A stretch of DNA of 64,000 bases from Nocardia australiensis (GCF_020733705.1 NZ_JAJFZM010000001.1:2170001-2234000); one strand, 5' to 3'; counted from the stretch's first letter, positions 35,672-44,391 are shown. The notes: generated by a model from the letters alone, not told the origin. Numbers and translations are program-made.

Positions 35672-37282
35672 TCAGCGCGGAGTGAGCACCGCGTCCTCGT
35701 GCTCGCTCGCGAACCGCTTGGCCCACGCGTAGTTCGCCTTTCCCGTCGCCTGCCGCTGCATGTCGGCCACCAGCCAATAGCCCCGCGGCGCCTTGTATCC
35801 GGCGATCCGATCGCGCGCGTGCGCGTCGAGGGCGGTGATATCGACCTCGGCGCCCGCCCGCGCCTGCACGATCGCGCCGACCCGCTGCCCGTATCGCTCG
35901 TCGGGCAACCCGATCACCAAGGCGTCGTAGACATCCGGATGCGATTTGAGCGCACCCTCGACCTCCTCCGGAAACACCTTCTCCCCACCGGTATTGATGC
36001 ACTCGGACCCACGCCCGAGCAACGTCACCGTGCCGTCCGGCTCGTAGCGCGCGTAGTCACCAGCGAGCACGTAGCGGATGCCGTCGATCTCGTGGAAGAT
36101 ACCGGCGCTCTTGACGGGGTCGTTGTAGTACCCGAGTGGAATGTGCCCGGTCCGCGCCACCCGGCCGACGACACCGGGCGCGGGCGACAGCCGCCCGCCG
36201 TCCTCGTCGATGAGGATCGCCTGTGCGCTGAAGTTGACCCGCGGCCCCTGTGAATGATCGGAATCGCTGGTAACCCTGCCGAATCCGGTGAACCCGCTCT
36301 CCGAGGATCCGATGGCGTCGGTGATGAGCAGATCCGGGAACGTCGCCAGGAAATCCTGTTTCACTGACTGCGAGAACAGGGCCGCGTGACTGTTCAGAAT
36401 GCGCAGCGAGGACACGTCGTAGTCGCCATCGCGGTAGGCGTCCAACAGCGGCCGTCCCATGGCATCGCCGGTGATGGCCATGGCCGCGATTCGATACTGC
36501 TGCACGAGATTCCAGATCAGGCCAGGGTCGAAGGCCGGCACCAGCACGACGGTATTGCCAACGAACAATGCTCCGAGCACGGCCCACTGCGCGGCGCCGT
36601 GGATCAGCGGGGAGATGGTGAGCCGCACGACCCCGGTGCCGACAACCGCCCGCCCCGATTGTTCCCATTCGTCGGCCGTGTATTTGCCTGTGGCGAAGTC
36701 GATTCCGCCGCCGAACACGCGCCAGACATCCTCGTGCCGCCACATCACGCCCTTGGGGAATCCGGTGGTGCCGCCGGTGTAGACGATGTAGATGTCGTCA
36801 GGACTGCGTGGCGTGAAGTCCCGCCCGGCCGTTTGCTCTGCCAACGCTCGATCGTAGTCGACTCCGCTGTAGGCGATCTCGCTGCCGTCCTCGATCACCA
36901 CCGTATGGCGCAGCCCGGGGGCAGCCTTCCGCGCGGCCGCCACCTTGTGGCTGTACTCCCGTTCGTGCACTAGCGCAACCAGATCCGCGTTGTCGAACAG
37001 GTACCGCAATTCCTCGACGACATAGCGATAGTTGACCGCGACCGACACCGCCCGCAGCTTGTAGGTGGCCAGCATCGTCACGACGGTCTCGATGCGGTTG
37101 CGCGCGTACACGCCGACGTGGTCACCGGGACCGATCCCATTGGCCGCCAGATGCTTTGCCAGTCGGTTGGCTTGCTCATCCAGCTCCCGGTAGGTGAGCT
37201 GCCGATCCCCACAGATGAGAGCGGTTCGCTTCGGTACCGCGTCCACGGCGTGTTCGAACAGGTCAGCGACGTTCAATGCCAT
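35672..37282 (-). CDS. Acyl-CoA synthetase, FadD19-like (tandem paralogue)
   Basis: 536 aa with the same layout as its neighbour: MALNVADLFEHAVDAVPKR, YTGGTTGFPKGVMW, IGSSESGFTG, GDYARYEPDG and RQATGKANY. The two proteins are clearly paralogous but well diverged, so the duplication is old or they arrived together. Together with the acyl-CoA dehydrogenase relic upstream this looks like the remainder of a CoA-thioester degradation cluster, perhaps for sterol or branched acids (inference). Confidence 0.88.
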   Translation of the reverse strand: MALNVADLFEHAVDAVPKRTALICGDRQLTYRELDEQANRLAKHLAANGIGPGDHVGVYARNRIETVVTMLATYKLRAVSVAVNYRYVVEELRYLFDNADLVALVHEREYSHKVAAARKAAPGLRHTVVIEDGSEIAYSGVDYDRALAEQTAGRDFTPRSPDDIYIVYTGGTTGFPKGVMWRHEDVWRVFGGGIDFATGKYTADEWEQSGRAVVGTGVVRLTISPLIHGAAQWAVLGALFVGNTVVLVPAFDPGLIWNLVQQYRIAAMAITGDAMGRPLLDAYRDGDYDVSSLRILNSHAALFSQSVKQDFLATFPDLLITDAIGSSESGFTGFGRVTSDSDHSQGPRVNFSAQAILIDEDGGRLSPAPGVVGRVARTGHIPLGYYNDPVKSAGIFHEIDGIRYVLAGDYARYEPDGTVTLLGRGSECINTGGEKVFPEEVEGALKSHPDVYDALVIGLPDERYGQRVGAIVQARAGAEVDITALDAHARDRIAGYKAPRGYWLVADMQRQATGKANYAWAKRFASEHEDAVLTPR

Positions 37283-37379
37283 GGCCGCAAGGTAGACCGG
37301 CAGTCGGGGGAGAACAACGGGTTGTCAGCAACCGGACTCGCTCGCCATCGAACTTGGCAAATTCTGACCGATTCCTGGG

Positions 37380-37730
37380 TAAGCGCATCCGGTTCACCGT
37401 GGACACCCGAGTCCTCGACGATCCCGAGCATCTGCTGACGGTCTTCCCGCTCGACTTTGTGTACCGCATTGTCTCCTCGGGCATCGACAGGCGAGTTGCC
37501 TTGCGGCAGGCCGAATTTCCGTTTCCGCGACTATGGAATGCGCGCGATTACGATCCCGTTTTCGCGGCGCCGCAGGTCTCGACGCCGAAACCGCCGCCTT
37601 TGTCTTCGACAGCGACCGACTGAGCGCGCCACTCGCGGACCGAGGAATCATTGATCGCCTGGAATCGCAATGCCCTGCCGACGTGCTCTGGCGCCGCGAT
37701 TACGGATCCCCGCTCTCGGAGCCTTCATAA
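37380..37730 (+). pseudogene. Frameshifted unknown ORF
   Basis: One frame reads RIRFTVDTRVLDDPEHLL through to WNARDYDPVF; after a one-base shift near 37560 it continues GAAGLDAETAAFVFDSDRL to a stop at 37730. Joined, these give about 115 plausible residues with no recognised family. No ribosome-binding site is evident. Likely a broken gene. Confidence 0.35.
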
Positions 37731-38310
37731 TTTCGCTGGTGCCGCCGTGGACCTGCTGAATGCGGGAATCGGTAAAGATCCGCGCGATGGGATATTCGGC
37801 CATGTCGCCGTAGCCGCCGAATAGCTGCGGACAGCAGTCGGTGAGGATGTTCTGCTGCTTCGTTTCGACGGCGATGATCGACAGTCCGCCCGCGCCGCCT
37901 GGTGCTCATTTGCCTGGCGGATAACGAGCACCAGGTCGGGCAGGAAGCCATTGGAGATGAAGGTCTTCGCTCCGTTGATGACGTTCGTCGCCTTCGGTCT
38001 TCGCGGTAGTGCGAATCGCCCGTAGGTCCGGGCCGGTGCTGGGCTCGGTCATCGCGACGGCGGTGACGATCTGCCGGAGGTCATCTTCGGCAGTCAGGTC
38101 GTGTGCTGCTTGTCGGTGCCGTATTCGGCGATGTAGTGCGCGTTGATCGTGCTGTGCATTAGGTTGCCGAGGCTGGGCGCCAGGGCGCGCACCTGCTCGA
38201 TGGTGATGACCGCCTCATGCCGGAAATTGCCGCCGTCACCACCGAATTCCTCCGGACGCTCGGGCATAGCAGGCCCAATTCGCCTGCCTTCAGCTAAATT
38301 TCGCGATCGA
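37715..38310 (-). pseudogene. Acyl-CoA dehydrogenase relic
   Basis: Pieces of an acyl-CoA dehydrogenase can be read in several frames. The N-terminal part reads PERPEEFGGDGGNFRHEA and IEQVRALAPSLG, and the C-terminal part reads LFGGYGDMAEYPIARIFTDS then RIQQVHGGTSEIMK. At about 600 bp it is half the normal length, with internal deletions and frameshifts; the flavin- and substrate-binding middle is mostly gone. It is on the same strand as the two fadD genes and was probably part of their pathway. Confidence 0.8.
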
Positions 38311-38386
38311 TGTGTTGTTGCTGGCCCCACCGTTCCTCGTGTGGCGTGCACTCTGAAGTAGCGCGATCGTGGCCGAGTCGGACAAT

Positions 38387-38426
38387 AAACGCGCCGCCGC
38401 CCGGAAATCCGGGCGGCGGCGCGTTT
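38387..38426 (-). terminator. Terminator of desA
   Basis: Near-perfect long stem AAACGCGCCGCCGCCCGG / CCGGGCGGCGGCGCGTTT with an AAAT loop, 18 bp past the desA stop. The A-run opposite the T-run makes it bidirectional. Confidence 0.9.
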
Positions 38427-38443
38427 GTTCGGTATTGGTGCGA

Positions 38444-39409
38444 TCAGCTCACAGCCGACGCGGTCAGCTCACGCTTCTTCGCTTCGCGGGCCAGCATGCG
38501 GTCGCGCTGCTCCTCGAATTTGACCACGTCACCGGCCAGCTTCTCGAGGAAGACGGCGAGGCGGTCGCGGACGGCCTCACCGCGCGGGGTGAAGTCGGTT
38601 CGCTCGAAGATGTTCCACTTCTTGAGGACCGGCTGTACCACCTCTTCGAGGTGCTGGCGCAGGTCGTAGATGCCGTGCTTGGCCATCAGTACGCCGTTGC
38701 GGCGGAAGTTGGGCATGCCCGCACCGGGCATCTGGAAGTTCTCCAGGATTAGCGTGATCGCCTCGATGGACTGGTCCGGCGTCAGATCGAGCGCCGCACC
38801 GCACATGTTGCGGTAGAAGATCATGTGCAGGTTCTCGTCGGCGGCGACGCGCTGCAGCATGCGGTCGGCGATCGGGTCATCGCACACCCGGCCGGTGTTG
38901 CGGTGGCTGACCCGGGTGGCCAGCTCCTGGAATGTCACGTAGGCGACCGAGTGCAGGAAGCCGGCGTCGGCCTCGGTGGGGGAGGCGAATCCGTTGGTCA
39001 TATGGATCATGCGCGCCTCTTCGAGGGCGACCGGGTCGACACCGCGGGTGACCACCAGGTAGTCGCGCATGACGATGCCGTGCCGGTTCTCCTCGGCGGT
39101 CCAGCGACCGACCCAGGTGCCCCAAGCGCCGTCTTGGGAGAAGTTCTCGGCGATCTCACGGTGATACGAGGGCAGGTTGTCTTCGGTGAGCAGATTCGTG
39201 ATCATGGCCGCCTTGGCGACCTCGCCGAGTCGGGACTGCTCGGGGTCCCAATCCACGCCGCCGAGCGCCGCGAAGTTGCGACCCTCGTCCCACGGGACAT
39301 AGTCGTGCGGATGCCATTCCTTCGCGAGGGAGAGGTGCCGGTTGACGTTTTCTTCGGCAACCGGCTCCAACTCCGTGAGCAGCTCGAGTTGAGTCAGATC
39401 CCTTGCCAT
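38444..39409 (-). CDS. desA: Acyl-ACP desaturase, DesA type
   Basis: Soluble di-iron desaturase of the stearoyl-ACP Delta9 family; mycobacterial DesA1 introduces double bonds in mycolic-acid precursors. 321 aa. Iron ligands lie in two ExxH helices, WTAEENRHGIVMRDYL and AADENLHMIFYRNM. The ATG at 39409 (MARDLTQLELL) has GAAGGGC upstream; an upstream reading to 39481 is rejected. Corresponds to Rv0824c by gene order, with inserted DNA between it and dus. Confidence 0.92.
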   Translation of the reverse strand: MARDLTQLELLTELEPVAEENVNRHLSLAKEWHPHDYVPWDEGRNFAALGGVDWDPEQSRLGEVAKAAMITNLLTEDNLPSYHREIAENFSQDGAWGTWVGRWTAEENRHGIVMRDYLVVTRGVDPVALEEARMIHMTNGFASPTEADAGFLHSVAYVTFQELATRVSHRNTGRVCDDPIADRMLQRVAADENLHMIFYRNMCGAALDLTPDQSIEAITLILENFQMPGAGMPNFRRNGVLMAKHGIYDLRQHLEEVVQPVLKKWNIFERTDFTPRGEAVRDRLAVFLEKLAGDVVKFEEQRDRMLAREAKKRELTASAVS

Positions 39410-39739
39410 GCATATGCCCTTCATGTGTACGTACGCTCTTGCAGGTCGTTCCCCACCGTAGGACCGTGCCGATGCGGCCATACCTTACGGCACCGTAAGT
39501 GTGATGCGAAGCGCATCAGTTCAACAAGCGGTGTCCGGCGATTCAAGTCATGCGCCATCATGGCGTTCGGCGGCCAACCCCGAGTGTCTGACTTCGGCCT
39601 GTTGTGTTGAGTCTCCTGCGGCGTTGGGTCTATCGCTGTCGCGAGAGGGTTGTTAGCCCGAGGTGCTCGAGGGCACATGATGTCCGCTTCCGCACTGCCC
39701 TCGGCCCGCGTTGTCCGTCTGTGGGGCGAAAACATGATC
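39410..39739. other. Intergenic, no gene seen
   Basis: About 330 bases between desA and the tRNA-Lys terminator. It must contain the desA promoter. No convincing ORF or repeat was found. Confidence 0.4.
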
Positions 39740-39765
39740 GGGCGCCCGGTGCTCACCGGACGCCC
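39740..39765 (-). terminator. Terminator of tRNA-Lys
   Basis: On the minus strand GGGCGTCCGGT-GAGC-ACCGGGCGCCC, one mismatch, then GATCATGTTTT. It lies 8 bp past the tRNA 3' end. Confidence 0.6.
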
Positions 39766-39772
39766 GACGCAG

Positions 39773-39845
39773 TGCCCCCAGTAGGGCTCGAACCTACGAC
39801 CTGCGGATTAAAAGTCCGTAGCTCTACCAACTGAGCTATAGGGGC
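39773..39845 (-). tRNA. tRNA-Lys (UUU)
   Basis: Cloverleaf on the minus strand: acceptor GCCCCTA / TGGGGGC, D-arm AGCTCAGTTGGTAGAGC, anticodon loop CTTTTAA with anticodon TTT, and T-arm GGTTCGAGCC. Discriminator A; CCA is not encoded. 73 nt. Confidence 0.95.
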
Positions 39846-40207
39846 GCGGTGGGCCAGTGTAATGGTCCGGCCGCGCATTCGGTAACCGGGGGATGGGGTG
39901 GGTTTGACGTATCCCGGCTGTGGGCGATGGGGTCGGTGTTCGAGTGGGGTGGCGGCATCGCCGTGGGGGGCCGAGATTCAGCGTGGCGCCGGGTAACAAA
40001 GGATGCGAGTGCAGCGATGCTGCCGGTAAACATCTGGTACCCAGCTTTGTTCATTTCAACGTCCCATGGATATCATCGAAACATGTTGCCTACCAAAGTT
40101 TTTGGATTTACGGTTGGCGCGGAGCTGGAGCTCGGGGGAGCGCGTCGTCGATCTGGACGGGTGTCGCGCGCCGAATGGTCACGTGTCCCACCTACCGGTC
40201 GGCTCGG

Positions 40208-40603
40208 ATGAACATGGCTGCGGCGCTGTCGAATTCTGCACTCGGGCAGGCGATCCCGGTCGATTGCGAGAGGTTTGCCGTAACAGATAAGTGGGCCGAT
40301 CCGCTGTTGGACTCTTCGGTTTGCCGCGTGTTGTATCGCGGTTACGGGTACCGTGGCGACTTGGTGAAGACCGAAAGAATCGCCGCCTTGTCGGGGGTTC
40401 CGGAATTCGGCTTATCGTTGTTGTATGCGAACGTGTCGCGGGCGGTACGACCGATCGTGACTTCCTGCGAGTCGACGCCGGGGGAGGCAGATCCGAGACG
40501 AACAAATACCCGGGTGCGCACCCCCTGCGGCGCACCCGGGCACGAAAATTGTACCAGCCGGTGTATTTCAGGTTTTTCGCAAGTTTTCGTACTGGAAGTT
40601 TGA
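40208..40603 (+). CDS. Doubtful hypothetical ORF
   Basis: 131 aa from ATG 40208 (MNMAAALSNSALGQ). The first 75 residues look protein-like (LLDSSVCRVLYRGYGYRGDL) but the last 50 are rich in Arg, Cys and Thr and run through a strong hairpin, which argues against coding. No family recognised. It may be a gene fragment. Confidence 0.25.
   Translation: MNMAAALSNSALGQAIPVDCERFAVTDKWADPLLDSSVCRVLYRGYGYRGDLVKTERIAALSGVPEFGLSLLYANVSRAVRPIVTSCESTPGEADPRRTNTRVRTPCGAPGHENCTSRCISGFSQVFVLEV
40509..40540 (-). terminator. Strong hairpin, terminator-like
   Basis: Perfect 11-bp stem CCCGGGTGCGC / GCGCACCCGGG (40509-40519, 40530-40540). On the minus strand it is followed by a T-rich TATTTGTT. No obvious minus-strand gene precedes it. 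Confidence 0.4.
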
Positions 40604-40624
40604 AACTGGGGCGAAAACCCGGTT
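40604..40624 (+). promoter_or_regulatory. Inverted repeat upstream of the TetR gene
   Basis: AACTGG (40604-40609) and CCGGTT (40619-40624) form an imperfect inverted repeat about 90 bp before the start codon, within an AT-rich promoter-like stretch. It could be the regulator's own operator. No consensus is claimed. Confidence 0.3.
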
Positions 40625-40712
40625 GAAGTATTAATAAAACTTATAACTTCGCGCCACGGGCTGCTCCTTTGGGCAGTGATTGGCGGCGAGTAGCTTCGGA
40701 GGCATTTCGAGC

Positions 40713-41378
40713 ATGGCACGGCAGCAGGAGCGGGCCCGCCGGACACGTGCGGCGATAATCAGGTCCGCCGCCGTTGAGTTCGGGAAGAGCGGCTATGCCG
40801 CTGCATCACTCAACCGCATTTTGGAAGGTTCGCGTGCCACCAAGGGCGCCATGTACTTTCATTTCGACTCCAAAGAAGATCTGGCCCGCGCCGTCCTGGA
40901 GACGGCGGTCGAACGTTACCGTGCCTCGGTCGAACGTTGGCTCACCAGAACCGATCTCGGCGCGCTGGACGTTCTGCATGGGATGACCGACGAGATCGCG
41001 TTGCGGTTGGAGCACGACATCATCGTGCAGGCCGAATACCGGTTGATCATCGAACCCGATTTCTATCGGGACGTACAAACCGGTGGTGGGCGAATCCTCG
41101 GCCGGGGCATTCGGGTACTCGCCGTCCGCGCCATCGAGCAGGGGCAGTTGCGTGCCGAGGCCGACCCCGATCGGTTCACTCGAACGCTGGCCGCCGCGCT
41201 CGCCGGTCAGCGGTACATGGTGGATCTGTTCGGCAGCAGGGTCGATCTGCGTGCCAGATTCCAGGAGGCGCTCGAGGTCATGATCGAATCCGTGGCCACC
41301 CCAGAGTGGGGTGAGAAGTTCCGTAAGGACGGCTGGCAGATCCGAGCTCGCCTCGAAGAGCTTGGTTTAGGGCTTTGA
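40713..41378 (+). CDS. TetR-family regulator, gamma-butyrolactone-receptor-like (ScbR/ArpA)
   Basis: 221 aa. The N-terminal helix-turn-helix (about 10-55: RTRAAIIRSAAVEFGKSGYAAASL, then TKGAMYFHFDSKEDLARAVLE) matches the ScbR/ArpA/CprB class, which bind small butyrolactone signals and repress antibiotic or morphological genes. No AfsA-type butyrolactone synthase is beside it, so it is an orphan here. It could respond to another ligand. Its ATG at 40713 has only a weak ribosome-binding site (GGAGG at 40698). Confidence 0.85.
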   Translation: MARQQERARRTRAAIIRSAAVEFGKSGYAAASLNRILEGSRATKGAMYFHFDSKEDLARAVLETAVERYRASVERWLTRTDLGALDVLHGMTDEIALRLEHDIIVQAEYRLIIEPDFYRDVQTGGGRILGRGIRVLAVRAIEQGQLRAEADPDRFTRTLAAALAGQRYMVDLFGSRVDLRARFQEALEVMIESVATPEWGEKFRKDGWQIRARLEELGLGL

Positions 41379-41472
41379 CCAGCCGGTTTGGGAAACTCCA
41401 CTGGTCTGTCATAAGCTAACCGAGCTCCCAACGGACACCCGTTGAAAGCCGGTCTGGAGGAATCCAGGACGA

Positions 41473-41545
41473 GCCCCCTTCGTCTAGCGGCCTAGGACGC
41501 CGCCCTTTCAAGGCGGTAGCGCGGGTTCGAATCCCGTAGGGGGTA
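41473..41545 (+). tRNA. tRNA-Glu (UUC)
   Basis: Acceptor GCCCCCT / AGGGGGT, anticodon loop CTTTCAA with anticodon TTC, and T-arm GGGTTCGAATCCC. First of three clustered tRNAs; 73 nt. Confidence 0.95.
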
Positions 41546-41574
41546 CGGTCTTCGGACCGTTGGTAGCAACGCAA

Positions 41575-41648
41575 GGCCCTGTGGCGCAGTTGGTTAGCGC
41601 GCCGCCCTGTCACGGCGGAGGTCGCGGGTTCGAGTCCCGTCAGGGTCG
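41575..41648 (+). tRNA. tRNA-Asp (GUC)
   Basis: Acceptor GGCCCTG / CAGGGTC, anticodon loop CTGTCAC with anticodon GTC, and T-arm GGGTTCGAGTCCC. 74 nt, 29 bp after tRNA-Glu. Confidence 0.95.
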
Positions 41649-41707
41649 CAAGATAAGTGCCGGAGCAATCCGGCACTTCGCGTATGGCATGCAGTACAGA
41701 TGCCTGC

Positions 41708-41781
41708 GGCCAGGTAGCTCAGTTGGTACGAGCGTCCGCCTGAAAAGCGGAAGGTCGCCGGTTCGATCCCGGCCCTGGCCA
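41708..41781 (+). tRNA. tRNA-Phe (GAA)
   Basis: Acceptor GGCCAGG / CCTGGCC, anticodon loop CTGAAAA with anticodon GAA, and T-arm CGGTTCGATCCCG. CCA follows directly in the DNA (41782-41784). Last tRNA of the cluster. Confidence 0.95.
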
Positions 41782-41786
41782 CCAAC

Positions 41787-41823
41787 TCCCCTCGACATAT
41801 TGCATGGTCGGGGGGGATTTTTT
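41787..41823 (+). terminator. Terminator of the tRNA-Glu/Asp/Phe cluster
   Basis: TCCCCTCGAC (41787-41796) pairs with GTCGGGGGG (41807-41815), then a run of seven T (41817-41823). Strong rho-independent terminator. Confidence 0.85.
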
Positions 41824-41828
41824 ATGCC

Positions 41829-41844
41829 CATACCCCGGGGTATG
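41829..41844. promoter_or_regulatory. Perfect 16-bp palindrome CATACCCCGGGGTATG
   Basis: Exact palindrome just past the tRNA terminator. The ATACCCC/GGGGTAT halves resemble operators of copper-sensing CsoR-type repressors, but no metal gene follows, so the role is unknown. The next 360 bases (to 42203) hold no recognised gene. Confidence 0.4.
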
Positions 41845-42203
41845 TGTTCACGACCGGCCGCTGTAGATCGCCGATTCCCGTCCGATATTGCACGTGGGGC
41901 TTCAGCCCGGCTTGCGGACTACCGCTGAGGCGACGATTCTCGCAGTCCCTCGAGCCGGACAACAGTCGGGTAACCGCAGGCGCTCTTGATTGTGCATGGC
42001 GGAATTCGGCTACAACCGCGCGAAGTAACGTGCGTACGCGAAGTCGACCACAGACAGGCCGCCCTTCGTAAAACGCTGGGCTTCAACAGATCTGGTCGGT
42101 GCGCTGTCGTGGGGTGTGTGTACCTCCAGCCGAGGGGCGGTGGGCATGGTCCAGGCATCGCGCCCAGGAAGGAGGTGATGGTTATTCGTCGGGGTGGGCT
42201 GTC

Positions 42204-43169
42204 CTACAGGATCTTCACCCCGTGCCATGTTGCCCCCGTCATCATGGTCTCGCCGAGTCGAGGGTTTGTGCCGGACAGGTTGGCCAGCTCCTGCGGTGAC
42301 GGGCAGTCGTTCGCTGGGCCGTTAAATCTGTCTCGCATGCTGTCGAGAAGGGCTTTGTCATAGCTGGACGCGCTGTCGTAGATCGCGTTGATGCGATCCC
42401 CGATCGAGGGGGAATAGTCCACGGCGTCCATCAAGTGCGCCGGTGTGGGGGAGAGCGATTCCTCACGGAGAGAAGCTCTGGGGTTCAGGCGGTAATCCGC
42501 TTGCGCCCAGGCGTATCCGCCCCGTTTAGTGGCCCGCAGCTCCATGCGGTGAACGTTGTTGCGGCGGTATATGTTCTCGAGTCCACTGGTCACTGACTTG
42601 CCGTAACCTTTGCCGGTTGCCGTTTCTACCAGCGCCATGTAGCTGTTGTTGACGACGATTCTGCCGTGGGAGTCGGTATAGATCTTGCGTTCGATTCGAC
42701 CGATACGGCTGCCATTTTCGTCGTGTACCGCCGCCGAGAATTTGAAGCCTGCGCGCTGCCGCGCCCGCCTCCCGCCCCGGTATACCGGGGCGTAGGACGC
42801 TTCGAGCAGTTTCAGTTGGCACTTGCCGTAGTCGCCGTCGGCCAGCATTCGAGTCAGGTGTAAACGCAACTGAGCATCATCCCGGTCCTTGGTCCGAAGC
42901 ACCCCACGTATGGTCGGTCTCGCCGAATGGCTGCTGGAGCGTGGGGAATTCTGCTCGAGGTGCGGTCGTGGAGGCGAGCCGTCATCGCGTGCGGCTCTGG
43001 CGAAAGCGTCAGCGCCGGCTCGGCTGGTTGCCTCGAGGCGTGCCGGATTGTTTTCGATCCTGCGAGCGGTGGGATGAACTACCGAGTCGACCTGGTGTCG
43101 CATGGCCGATCCGAATAGGCGGCCGAGGTGTGCGGTCATCTCGCGGAACATTCCAGCGGGACCGCTCAT
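42204..43169 (-). CDS. Hypothetical protein with GNAT-like core
   Basis: 321 aa, function unknown. N-terminal 100 residues are basic and probably disordered. The middle (about 140-235: RIGRIERKIYTDSHGRIVVNN, GKGYGKSVTSGLENIYRRNN, RMELRATKRGGYAWAQADYRL) has the strand-helix pattern of GNAT folds, with a GxGYGKS acetyl-CoA-loop-like segment. The C-terminus (NPRLGETMMTGATWHGVKIL) resembles tails of effector-type proteins. No signal peptide. It sits in the accessory strip after the tRNA cluster; an effector or phage-derived role is inference. Confidence 0.55.
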   Translation of the reverse strand: MSGPAGMFREMTAHLGRLFGSAMRHQVDSVVHPTARRIENNPARLEATSRAGADAFARAARDDGSPPRPHLEQNSPRSSSHSARPTIRGVLRTKDRDDAQLRLHLTRMLADGDYGKCQLKLLEASYAPVYRGGRRARQRAGFKFSAAVHDENGSRIGRIERKIYTDSHGRIVVNNSYMALVETATGKGYGKSVTSGLENIYRRNNVHRMELRATKRGGYAWAQADYRLNPRASLREESLSPTPAHLMDAVDYSPSIGDRINAIYDSASSYDKALLDSMRDRFNGPANDCPSPQELANLSGTNPRLGETMMTGATWHGVKIL

Positions 43170-43331
43170 CCGAAGTCGCCTGCCGCCGCCACTCGGCCCA
43201 CACTATGGCGGCCGGTGCGCGACGACGACACATCTTCCCACCGCTGGCGAGCGATGTCCCCGATGCGGGAGCGGAGATATCTGATGCCGCAAACCCGGAA
43301 CCGGGAACGGGATCGGTGGGATGCTGGGGCC

Positions 43332-43514
43332 ATGGCTGAGCGCTGGTACTACTGCCTGAAGCACAAGAGGGCCGAACAAGGGCTTCAGTGCTGGTTCCGG
43401 GATCGGATGGGGCCGTACCCGGACCGGGCGATGGCGGAGCGTGCTCTGGAGATCGTGCGTGCGCGCAATGATCGCGAGGATTCGCGCGATCGAAACTGGC
43501 GAGAGGGCGATTGA
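43332..43514 (+). CDS. Conserved small actinobacterial protein (SPOR-like)
   Basis: 60 aa starting MAERWYYCLKHKRAEQGLQC and containing DRMGPYPDRAMAERALEIV. This pattern is shared by a common small family in streptomycetes and Nocardia of unknown function; the GPYPDRAMAERAL part recalls a SPOR-type repeat. ATG at 43332 follows a G-rich ribosome-binding site. Short and self-contained, with no clear operon partner. Confidence 0.7.
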   Translation: MAERWYYCLKHKRAEQGLQCWFRDRMGPYPDRAMAERALEIVRARNDREDSRDRNWREGD

Positions 43515-43563
43515 AGTGACCGGCGCACGTCGTTGTGACACGTCGCGCGCCGCGTCATCGCCC

Positions 43564-44265
43564 TCAGACCATCGAGGGGTCGCGCAGGAGTTCGAGTACC
43601 GCATTGCCGATCAGATTGACAGTGGTCTCGTGTCCGGCCGCGAGTAAGAGGAACAGCATGGAAATGAGTTCCTGCTGGTCGAGCCGGTCGCCGTCGTCCT
43701 TCGCGATGATGAGCTCCGAGAGCAGGTCCTCGCGAGGGTTGTCGGTGCGAGCCGAGATCAGCTCCGTCAGGTAGGTGAAGAAGCTGACACCGGCGCTGGT
43801 GCGCTCCTCGATGGAAGCCGAATTGTTGACGACGTTTGCGGTCCAGGTACGAAATGCGTCCTTATCGTCATCCGGCACGCCGAGCAACTCACAGATCACC
43901 GCGATCGGCAAGGGGAACGCATAGCTGTCCAAGATGTCGGCGGTTTCCGGGGTGCTCACGTCGTCGAGCAAGGTGTCGGCGATCGCAGTGATACGCGGAC
44001 CGAGATCCTGGACCGCGCGGCTGGCGAACGCCTTCGCGACGAGGCGACGCAGCCGGGTGTGCTGCGGCGGATCGGCGAACAGCATGTTGTCGTTGATGGC
44101 TCCGTTGAACATATCCGCCGCGCCGTTCTTGGCCAGGACTGCCTGCCCCTCGGGTGAGCCATGGATATCGATGGCGAAATATCCCTGCGCCGCAAGCATT
44201 TCCGGGCGATTGTTGCACAGGTGGCTGATGGGATTGCTGAGGTTCGGCGAAAGTTCGCGGACCAT
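43564..44265 (-). pseudogene. Cytochrome P450 fragment, truncated at both ends
   Basis: The frame has the P450 substrate-recognition and I-helix region: DPPQHTRLRRLVAKAFASRA (the C-helix His/Arg pair), AICELLGVP and the oxygen-binding AGHETTVNLIGNAVLELL. It stops right after the I-helix (RDPSMV), so the ExxR motif and haem-ligand cysteine are missing, and the first ~50 residues are also absent. It cannot bind haem, so it is a relic. Confidence 0.85.
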
Positions 44266-44391
44266 GGAGTGGCGTGCGGGGAGTGCGCTCAGGCACTCTT
44301 GCGCCCGATCAAGTACGGTTCTTTGAAATCAGACGAATGCTCGGGGTCCTGTCGTGGGCTCGGGGCTACAGGTGAGCAGGGAGGGCGACCC

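Larger units (their letters stand above)
39846..40712. other. Long region without a confident gene
   Basis: Contains one doubtful ORF (40208-40603), a strong hairpin (40509-40540) and an AT-rich stretch (about 40560-40660) that probably holds the promoter of the TetR gene. Base composition is more AT-rich than the surrounding core genes. Confidence 0.4.

Noticed and set aside
39773-41823. tRNA genes as the attachment site of an integrated element
   Set aside because: No integrase, no repeated tRNA 3' end and no phage genes were found in the window, so an island boundary cannot be supported.
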